DNA from: Aromatoleum toluolicum
Lineage (GTDB): Bacteria > Pseudomonadota > Gammaproteobacteria > Burkholderiales > Rhodocyclaceae
Direction of reading: 5' to 3'
Length of the DNA stretch: 56,397 nt
Assembly (NCBI RefSeq): GCF_012911005.2
Contig: NZ_WTVS01000036.1
Span: forward strand, 1-56,397
The position numbers and the translations under genes are program-made. The notes under the pieces were generated by a model. That model ran no database searches. It was given only the letters and a program-made list of their open reading frames with translations, and was not told the origin of the DNA. Shown piece by piece: positions 49,646 to 56,397 of this stretch (position 1 is the stretch's first letter; the number at the start of each line of letters is the position of its first letter).

Positions 49646-50830
49646 TCAGTCGTTGAAGCGCGCTTCCAGCGCGGCGATCGCCGGCAGGGTCTTGCCTTCG
49701 AGGAACTCGAGGAAGGCGCCGCCGCCGGTCGAGATGTAGCCGACGTCCTGGGCGATGTGGAACTTGGCGATCGCCGCGAGCGTGTCGCCGCCGCCCGCGA
49801 TGCAGAAGGCGTCGGAGTGGGCGATGGCCGAGGCCATCATCTTCGTGCCGCCGGCGAACTGGTTGTGCTCGAACACGCCCACCGGGCCGTTCCACACGAT
49901 GGTGCCGGCGTGGGCGATGATGTCGGCGAGCTTCGCCGAGGTCTTCGGGCCGACGTCGAGGATGCGGTCGTGCGGGCCCACTTCCTCGACCGGGATGCGG
50001 TTCGCGCGCGCCAGCGCCGAGACCTCGTCGGCGACGACGACGTCGACCGGCAGCGGCACGTCAGCGTCGCGTGCCTTCATGATGTCCATGACGGCCTGCG
50101 CTTCCTTCACCAGCTCGGGCTCGGCGAGCGAGTCGCCGATGCGGTGACCCGAGGCGAGCAGGAAGGTGTTGGCGATGCCGCCGCCGACGATCAGCTGGTC
50201 GACCTTCTGCGCCAGGGTCTTCAGGATGGTCAGCTTGCTCGACACCTTGGCGCCGCCCACGATTGCGACCAGCGGACGGGCGGGGTTCTCGGTGGCCTTC
50301 GTGAGCGCGTCGATCTCCGCGCCCATCAGCATGCCGGCGCACGCGACCGGCGCGAAGCGCGCGATGCCGTGGGTCGTCGCCTCGGCGCGGTGCGCGGTGC
50401 CGAAGGCGTCATTCACGTAGATGTCGCACAGCGCGGCCATCTTCTTCGCCAGCTCGTCGTTGTCCTTCTTCTCGCCCTTGTTGCAGCGGCAGTTCTCGAG
50501 CAGGACGACTTCGCCCGGTTTCACCTCGAAGCCGCCCTCGACCCAGTCGCGGATCAGGCGCACCGGCTTGTGCAGCAGCTCGCCCAGGCGCACCGCGATC
50601 GGCGCGAGCGTGTCTTCGGCACGGCATTCGCCTTCGGTCGGGCGGCCGAGGTGCGAAGTGACCATGACGGCGGCGCCGTTGTCGAGGCAGTACTTGATCG
50701 ATGGCAGTGATGCGCGGACGCGGGTGTCCTCGACGATATTGCCGGCCTCGTCCTGCGGCACGTTGAGGTCGGCGCGGATGAAGACGCGCTTGCCGGCGAC
50801 GTTGAGGTCGGCGAGTTTCTTGACTTGCAT
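49646..50830 (-). CDS. pgk: phosphoglycerate kinase
   Basis: Interconverts 1,3-bisphosphoglycerate and 3-phosphoglycerate with ATP. The 394 residues include [20 protein letters not shown], the hinge and nucleotide motifs [21 protein letters not shown] and [12 protein letters not shown]. It follows gap by 78 bp, with a hairpin between them. Serves both glycolysis and, with prk nearby, the reductive pentose phosphate pathway. Confidence 0.97.
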   Translation of the reverse strand: MQVKKLADLNVAGKRVFIRADLNVPQDEAGNIVEDTRVRASLPSIKYCLDNGAAVMVTSHLGRPTEGECRAEDTLAPIAVRLGELLHKPVRLIRDWVEGGFEVKPGEVVLLENCRCNKGEKKDNDELAKKMAALCDIYVNDAFGTAHRAEATTHGIARFAPVACAGMLMGAEIDALTKATENPARPLVAIVGGAKVSSKLTILKTLAQKVDQLIVGGGIANTFLLASGHRIGDSLAEPELVKEAQAVMDIMKARDADVPLPVDVVVADEVSALARANRIPVEEVGPHDRILDVGPKTSAKLADIIAHAGTIVWNGPVGVFEHNQFAGGTKMMASAIAHSDAFCIAGGGDTLAAIAKFHIAQDVGYISTGGGAFLEFLEGKTLPAIAALEARFND

Positions 50831-50849
50831 GGAGTGATCTTCCCGATGG

Positions 50850-50874
50850 AAAAACGCCCCGCGGAGCAGGGCGT
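50850..50874 (-). terminator. hairpin with T-tract between gap and pgk
   Basis: Arms ACGCCC (50854-50859) and GGGCGT (50869-50874), 9-base loop; on the minus strand the stem runs into TTTTTCC. It may terminate or attenuate gap transcripts before pgk. Confidence 0.6.
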
Positions 50875-50908
50875 CGGATTGCTTGGCTGCGAGGGGCTTG
50901 CTTCGCGC

Positions 50909-51925
<1,017 letters not shown>

Positions 51926-52022
51926 CGAGGATTCTCCCGGAGCAATGATTCGAACAGCACAATCCGAAAGTCGGCGCCGCGGACTGCCGGCGCCCACTGC
52001 GCCGGGAGCGCGGCGACGACGC

Positions 52023-54068
52023 TTACTTCACGGCCTGCTTCACGGCCTCTACAACCGCGTCGGCAGTGATACCGAAATACTTGAACAGCTCGCCGGCGGG
52101 GGCGGACTCGCCGAAGCGGTCGATGCCGATCACTGCGCCTTCGAGGCCGACGTACTTGCGCCAACCGTCGGTGACGCCCGCTTCGACGGCCACGCGCGGC
52201 ACGCCCGCGGGCAGGACTTCACCCTGGTAGGCGCGGTCCTGGCGGTCGAACACGTTGGTCGACGGCATCGACACGACGCGCACGGCGATGCCGGCGTCGG
52301 CGAGCGACTTCTGCGCCGCGACCGCGAGGGCGACTTCCGAGCCGGTGGCGATGATCACCGCCTGCGGCTTGCCGCCGTTCAGGTTGGCAGGGGCGTCCGA
52401 CAACACGTAGCCGCCGCGGCGGATCGCCGCGATCTGCTCGGGCGAACGGGCCTGGAAGGGCAGGTTCTGGCGCGAGAACAGCAGCGACGAGGGGCCGTCC
52501 TTGCGCTCGATCGCGCAGGCCCAGGCCAGCGCCGATTCCGTCGTGTCGCACGGGCGCCACACGTCCATGTTCGGGATCAGGCGCAGCGTGGCGGTCTGCT
52601 CGACCGGCTGGTGTGTCGGGCCGTCCTCGCCGAGGCCGATCGAGTCGTGCGTGAACACGAAGATCTGGCGGATCCGCATCAGCGCGGCCATGCGCAGGGC
52701 GTTGCGCGCGTACTCGCTGAACATCAGGAAGGTGGCGGTGTAGGGGATCAGGCCGCCATGCAGGCTGATGCCGTTGGCGATCGCGGCCATGCCGAACTCG
52801 CGCACGCCGTAGTAGATGTAGTTGCCGCCGGCTTCCTTGGTGACGCCCTTGGCGCCGGACCACAGCGTGAGGTTCGAGCCGGCCAGGTCGGCCGAGCCGC
52901 CGACGAGCTCGGGCAGCTTGGGCGCGAAGGCCTCGATGCTGTTCTGGCTCGCCTTGCGTGTGGCGATGGTCTCGGCCTTGTCGACGATCTTCGCGATGAC
53001 GGCGTCGACGTGCGCCGACCAGTCGGCCGGCAGTTCGCCCTGCATGCGGCGCGTGAACTCGGCGGCTACCTGCGGGAAGGCCTTGGCGTAGGCGGCGAAG
53101 CGTTCGTTCCAGCCGGCTTCCAGCGCCGCACCCCGGTCGCGCGCGTTCCAGGCCGCGTAGACGTCGGCGGGGATTTCGAACGGGGCGTGCGTCCAGCCGA
53201 TGTGCTCGCGCGTCGCGGCGATTTCGGCGGCGCCCAGCGGCGCGCCGTGCACGTCGTGGCTGCCCTGCTTGTTCGGGGCGCCTGCGCCGATCACGGTCTT
53301 GCAGCAGATCAGCGTCGGCTGGGCGGTGTTGGCGTGCGCGGCGCGGATCGCCGCGTCGATTTCGGCCGCATCGTGGCCCTGCACGTTGGCGATGACCTGC
53401 CAGCCGTAGGCTTCGAAGCGCTTCGGCGTCTCGTCGGTGAACCAGCCGTCGACGTGGCCGTCGATCGAAATGTTGTTGTCGTCGTAGAAGGCGATCAGCT
53501 TGCCCAGGCCCAGCGTGCCGGCGAGCGAACAGGCTTCGTGCGAGATGCCTTCCATCAGGCAGCCGTCGCCGAGGAACACGTAGGTGTGGTGATCGACGAT
53601 GGCGTGGCCGGGGCGATTGAACTCCGCGGCGAGCATCTTCTCGGCCAGCGCCATGCCGACCGCGTTGGTGATGCCCTGGCCGAGCGGGCCGGTGGTGGTC
53701 TCGACGCCGGGGGTGTAGCCGTATTCCGGGTGGCCCGGGGTCTTGCTGTGCAGCTGGCGGAAGCGCTTGAGTTCCTCGATCGGCAGGTCGTAGCCGGTCA
53801 GGTGCAGCAGCGCGTAGACCAGCATCGAGCCGTGGCCGTTCGACAACACGAAGCGGTCGCGGTCGGCCCACTTCGGGTTCGCCGGGTTGTGACGCAGATG
53901 GTGACGCCACAGCACTTCGGCGATCTCGGCCATGCCCAGCGGAGCACCCGGGTGGCCCGAGTTGGCCTGCTGGACGGCATCCATCGCCAGGGCGCGGATT
54001 GCGCCGGTGACGGGGTTGAAGACCGGGGGCCGCACGTTGCGCGGGTTCTCGTTGCGGGCTGCCTGCAT
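52023..54068 (-). CDS. tkt: transketolase
   Basis: Thiamine-diphosphate enzyme of the pentose phosphate and Calvin pathways. The 681 residues show [13 protein letters not shown], the ThDP motif [18 protein letters not shown] followed by [29 protein letters not shown], and a C-terminal domain with [16 protein letters not shown] 54068 (MQAARNENP) is chosen; the long open frame upstream is prk antisense-type read-through in another frame. First gene after a terminator-like hairpin, followed by gap. Confidence 0.97.
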   Translation of the reverse strand: MQAARNENPRNVRPPVFNPVTGAIRALAMDAVQQANSGHPGAPLGMAEIAEVLWRHHLRHNPANPKWADRDRFVLSNGHGSMLVYALLHLTGYDLPIEELKRFRQLHSKTPGHPEYGYTPGVETTTGPLGQGITNAVGMALAEKMLAAEFNRPGHAIVDHHTYVFLGDGCLMEGISHEACSLAGTLGLGKLIAFYDDNNISIDGHVDGWFTDETPKRFEAYGWQVIANVQGHDAAEIDAAIRAAHANTAQPTLICCKTVIGAGAPNKQGSHDVHGAPLGAAEIAATREHIGWTHAPFEIPADVYAAWNARDRGAALEAGWNERFAAYAKAFPQVAAEFTRRMQGELPADWSAHVDAVIAKIVDKAETIATRKASQNSIEAFAPKLPELVGGSADLAGSNLTLWSGAKGVTKEAGGNYIYYGVREFGMAAIANGISLHGGLIPYTATFLMFSEYARNALRMAALMRIRQIFVFTHDSIGLGEDGPTHQPVEQTATLRLIPNMDVWRPCDTTESALAWACAIERKDGPSSLLFSRQNLPFQARSPEQIAAIRRGGYVLSDAPANLNGGKPQAVIIATGSEVALAVAAQKSLADAGIAVRVVSMPSTNVFDRQDRAYQGEVLPAGVPRVAVEAGVTDGWRKYVGLEGAVIGIDRFGESAPAGELFKYFGITADAVVEAVKQAVK

Positions 54069-54107
54069 GGATCTCTCGGGCCTGGTGGCCGGCTGGGAAA
54101 AGCGCGG

Positions 54108-54113
54108 ATTATC
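54108..54113 (-). promoter_or_regulatory. possible -10 box for tkt
   Basis: GATAAT on the minus strand about 40 bases before the tkt ATG, just past the hairpin at 54126. No convincing -35 box. Suggests tkt-gap-pgk can be transcribed separately from prk. Confidence 0.35.
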
Positions 54114-54116
54114 GCC

Positions 54117-54142
54117 GAAAAAGGGGGCGCTTGGGTAGCGCC
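54117..54142 (-). terminator. hairpin terminator between prk and tkt
   Basis: GGCGCT (54126-54131) and AGCGCC (54137-54142), 5-base loop; on the minus strand the stem is followed by CCCCTTTTTCGG. Confidence 0.6.
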
Positions 54143-54217
54143 TGCTGCACTGCAAAATGCGCACAAACCCCTGTGCGCTCAGGTCAAATGTCGCGCTGTT
54201 GCCCGTCCTGCGGGGCT

Positions 54218-55093
54218 TCAGATCGCTTCCCGGCGGCGCTCCATCAGCTTCCAGATCAGCGGCGTGAGGATGAGTTGCATCGCGAGATCGAGCTTGCCGC
54301 CCGGAATCACGATGCTGTTCGCGCGCGACATGAAGGCATCGTGGATCATGCGCAGCAGGTAGGGGAAATCGACGCCGCGCGGATCCTTGAAGCGGATCAC
54401 CACCATCGATTCGTCGAGCGTGGGCACTTCGCGCGCGATGAAGGGATTGGACGTATCGACGACCGGCACGCGCTGGAAGTTGATGTGCGTGCGCGAGAAC
54501 TGCGGGACGATGTAATGCACGTAGTCGTACATGCGCCGCAGGATCGTGTCCTGCACCGCCTCGGGCGAGTAGCCGCGCTCGCGCGTGTCGCGGTGCAGCT
54601 TCTGGATCCATTCGAGGTTGATCGTCGGCGCGACGCCGATCAGCAGGTCGACGTGGCGGGCGACGTCGACCTTGTCGGTCACGAGCGCGCCGTGCAGGCC
54701 CTCGTAGAACAGGCAGTCGGTGCCGACGGGGAGATCCTCCCACTCCGCGAAGCTGCCGATCGGCAGGCCGGTGCGTGCCGCGCGTTCGGCGTCGTGGATG
54801 TAGCTGCGATGGCGCCCCGTAGCGGACTTGCCGTAGGCGCGGAACAGGGCCTCCAGCTCCTCGACGAGGTTCGCCTCGGGGCCGAAATGGCTGATCCCGC
54901 GCTGACCCGCCCGTTCGGCTGCCTCGATCAGCTTCGTCATCTCCTCGCGCGTGTAGCGGTGGAAGCTGTCGCCCTCGACGATGGCCGCATTCACGTTCTC
55001 GCGATGGAAGATCGCCTCGAAGGTGTGCTTGACCGTCGTGGTGCCGGCGCCCGACGAGCCGGTGACGGCGATGATGGGGTGTTTGGTCGACAT
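54218..55093 (-). CDS. prk: phosphoribulokinase
   Basis: Phosphorylates ribulose 5-phosphate to ribulose 1,5-bisphosphate, a reaction used almost only to feed RuBisCO. The 291 residues match the compact proteobacterial class I enzyme: P-loop GSSGAGTTT (12-20), [28 protein letters not shown], a YEGLHGALV catalytic region and [15 protein letters not shown]. It lies between a small unknown gene and tkt. No RuBisCO or cbbR gene is in the window. Confidence 0.95.
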   Translation of the reverse strand: MSTKHPIIAVTGSSGAGTTTVKHTFEAIFHRENVNAAIVEGDSFHRYTREEMTKLIEAAERAGQRGISHFGPEANLVEELEALFRAYGKSATGRHRSYIHDAERAARTGLPIGSFAEWEDLPVGTDCLFYEGLHGALVTDKVDVARHVDLLIGVAPTINLEWIQKLHRDTRERGYSPEAVQDTILRRMYDYVHYIVPQFSRTHINFQRVPVVDTSNPFIAREVPTLDESMVVIRFKDPRGVDFPYLLRMIHDAFMSRANSIVIPGGKLDLAMQLILTPLIWKLMERRREAI

Positions 55094-55139
55094 GGTGGTT
55101 GCCGTTGCGGGGGGATCGTGGGCGCGCGCTGCGCGACCC

Positions 55140-55409
55140 TCATGAGTCGGTCAGGCGGGAGAGCCTGCCGCGGGCGGTATGGACACGGTGTGCTGCGACG
55201 ACCAGCACATGCACTTCCTCGAACGAGAGTTCGGGGTAATGGTCGCGCAGCACGCGGTAGGCAAGGTGGTCGAGCGTCGAATTGCCCCAGCGGTTCTCCC
55301 GGGCGAAGAAGGGCATGATCAGTTCGCATGCCTCGATGAAAATCTCGCGCACGCGCTGATGCGAGCGGCGCTCCTGCAAGCTGGATGGCGTGGGGGGGGA
55401 CGAAGTCAT
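55140..55409 (-). CDS. hypothetical protein upstream of prk
   Basis: 89 residues, [20 protein letters not shown]..., mostly helical, with IFIEACELIMPFFARENRWGNSTLDHLAYRVLRDHYPELSFEEVHVLVVAAHRVHTARGRL-like content read in short pieces as a compact soluble helical domain. No family recognised. It precedes prk by 46 bp on the same strand and follows the inositol-phosphatase gene by 79 bp, so it may belong to the same transcript. Confidence 0.65.
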   Translation of the reverse strand: MTSSPPTPSSLQERRSHQRVREIFIEACELIMPFFARENRWGNSTLDHLAYRVLRDHYPELSFEEVHVLVVAAHRVHTARGRLSRLTDS

Positions 55410-55488
55410 GACTCGGTTCCGGGGGCGTAGCGAGAAGGGATCATGGCGGGATTCGTGAGTGTTCGCCTTGCAGGCTCGAACCGGGTGG

Positions 55489-56298
55489 TCAGGAGTGGGC
55501 GCTTACCCAGTTGCGCCATTCCGTAAACAGGCAGGGGCTGGCGGCCGCGATCACGCCGCGCTTGATCGACGGTCCCGCGATCCCCGTGCTGCCGTCCAGT
55601 GCGGCTGCCTTGCCGCCGGCCTCATCCAGGATCAGCTTGCCGGCCGCGTAGTCCCACAGCATCTGTCCGCCATGCAGATACACGTCCAGTCGTCCCGCGG
55701 CGACGAAGCACCATTCGAGCGCGCTGGAGCCGAAATTGCGCTGCGAGAAATAGGGCGGCCGCACCGCGAGCTCGTCGCCGAGGTGGTGGCTGATGCGCTT
55801 GAAGTCGATGCCGGCCACCGCGTCCGACAGGTGTGCCGCAGCCACGCGCAGTGGCAGTTCGACGCCGTTCAGGAAGGCGCCGGCGCCTTTGGCAGCGTAG
55901 AAGGATTCGTCGGTGACCGGGTTGTAGACGACGCCGAAGCGCGGCTCGTGGTTCACCAGATAAGCGATCGAGACGGCGAAGAAGGGGATGCCGTTGGCGA
56001 AATTCGTCGTGCCGTCGATGGGATCGATGCACCACAGGCCGCGTCGTCCGTCGCTCCACAGATGTGCCTGCTCCGCCGCACCCATCTCTTCACCGAGCAC
56101 GCCGCCGGGCGCCAGCTTGGGCAGTTCCTCGGAAAAGCGGCGTTGCGATTCGAGGTCCGCCTCGGTGAACAGCGTGCCGTCCGGCTTGCGATTGCGCGCG
56201 GTCTTGAGGTAGCGCGGCAGGATCACCTCGCGGGCGATGTCGCGCACCAGCGATTCGAGCGCCCGCGCCTGCGCGAGCCGTTGGCTGGCTGTGGGCAT
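55489..56298 (-). CDS. inositol monophosphatase-family sugar phosphatase
   Basis: 269 residues of the lithium-sensitive phosphatase fold. Metal-site motifs: LGEEMG, CIDPIDGTTNFANG and the later LWDYAAGKLILDEAGG. In this family, relatives act on inositol phosphate, fructose-1,6-bisphosphate or PAP. Standing upstream of prk, a role as a fructose- or sedoheptulose-bisphosphatase is possible, but SuhB-type inositol phosphatase is equally likely. Its ATG overlaps a TGA in another frame (TGATG). Confidence 0.88.
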   Translation of the reverse strand: MPTASQRLAQARALESLVRDIAREVILPRYLKTARNRKPDGTLFTEADLESQRRFSEELPKLAPGGVLGEEMGAAEQAHLWSDGRRGLWCIDPIDGTTNFANGIPFFAVSIAYLVNHEPRFGVVYNPVTDESFYAAKGAGAFLNGVELPLRVAAAHLSDAVAGIDFKRISHHLGDELAVRPPYFSQRNFGSSALEWCFVAAGRLDVYLHGGQMLWDYAAGKLILDEAGGKAAALDGSTGIAGPSIKRGVIAAASPCLFTEWRNWVSAHS

Positions 56299-56397
56299 CA
56301 GCGGCGTCCCGCGCTCATGTGCGAAGCGATGACCGCGGACTTGCGCGTCCGCGCATTCCTGCGTGCCGTGTCGGCGGGCGGCGGGGAGGCGCAGGAG
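56298..56397 (-). CDS. possible 3' end of an upstream gene (partial)
   Basis: An open frame enters from the right edge and stops with a TGA overlapping the phosphatase start (TGATG). Only about 32 residues are visible (ending RKSAVIASHMSAGRR), high in GC3, no family recognised. It may be chance. Confidence 0.25.
   Translation of the reverse strand, partial: SCASPPPADTARRNARTRKSAVIASHMSAGRR

Overview
The window is a dense, GC-rich piece of bacterial chromosome holding about 45 protein genes and one decayed gene. I see no rRNA, tRNA, CRISPR array, insertion sequence, integrase or phage gene. The gene orders (algR near hemCDXY, dusB-fis-purH-purD, lptD-surA-pdxA-rsmA, amgK-murU, and a tkt-gap-pgk-pyk-fba glycolytic block), together with the base composition, suggest a betaproteobacterium, most likely of the Azoarcus/Thauera/Aromatoleum group. 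That placement is inferred from remembered gene order and protein character, not from a database search.

Layout. 20-7.9 kb: an AlgR-type LytTR regulator, ppc on the opposite strand, then the haem-pathway run hemC-hemD-hemX-hemY. 7.9-19.3 kb: ten minus-strand genes, in transcription order amgK, murU, pepP, ubiH, a haem-motif diguanylate cyclase, dusB, fis, purH, purD and hemF. 19.4-25.1 kb: the outer-membrane biogenesis operon lptD-surA-pdxA-rsmA, closed by a strong terminator. 25.2-27.6 kb: xth, a Crp/Fnr regulator and a small DUF2892 membrane protein with a near-perfect palindrome in front of it, plus a DUF3617 protein. 27.6-30.1 kb: the most accessory-looking part, with a frameshifted polysaccharide flippase remnant, a sugar-nucleotide transferase and an orphan small gene. 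30.1-42.7 kb: prlC, a DUF2189 membrane protein, purC, DUF3422, an OmpA-type lipoprotein, a GGDEF-EAL protein, an NnrU/ICMT-like methyltransferase, a glutathione peroxidase and a third diguanylate cyclase. 42.8-56.3 kb: central carbon genes (fba, pyk, pgk, gap, tkt and phosphoribulokinase) interleaved with bluB, a CsgG-like lipoprotein, a tandem-Cache periplasmic protein, several small unknowns and an inositol-phosphatase family gene.

How it fits together. Haem synthesis (hemC, hemD, hemX, hemY, hemF) sits beside three separate membrane c-di-GMP enzymes. Each of the three carries a CxxCH haem-attachment motif in its predicted periplasmic domain. This trio is the most interesting signal: it suggests several c-type-haem sensors of redox state or gas feeding c-di-GMP signalling. 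Phosphoribulokinase next to tkt-gap-pgk points to a Calvin cycle built onto the glycolytic block, with RuBisCO encoded elsewhere if it is present. Cell-envelope work is represented by lptD, surA, amgK-murU, the sugar-nucleotide transferase and two lipoproteins.
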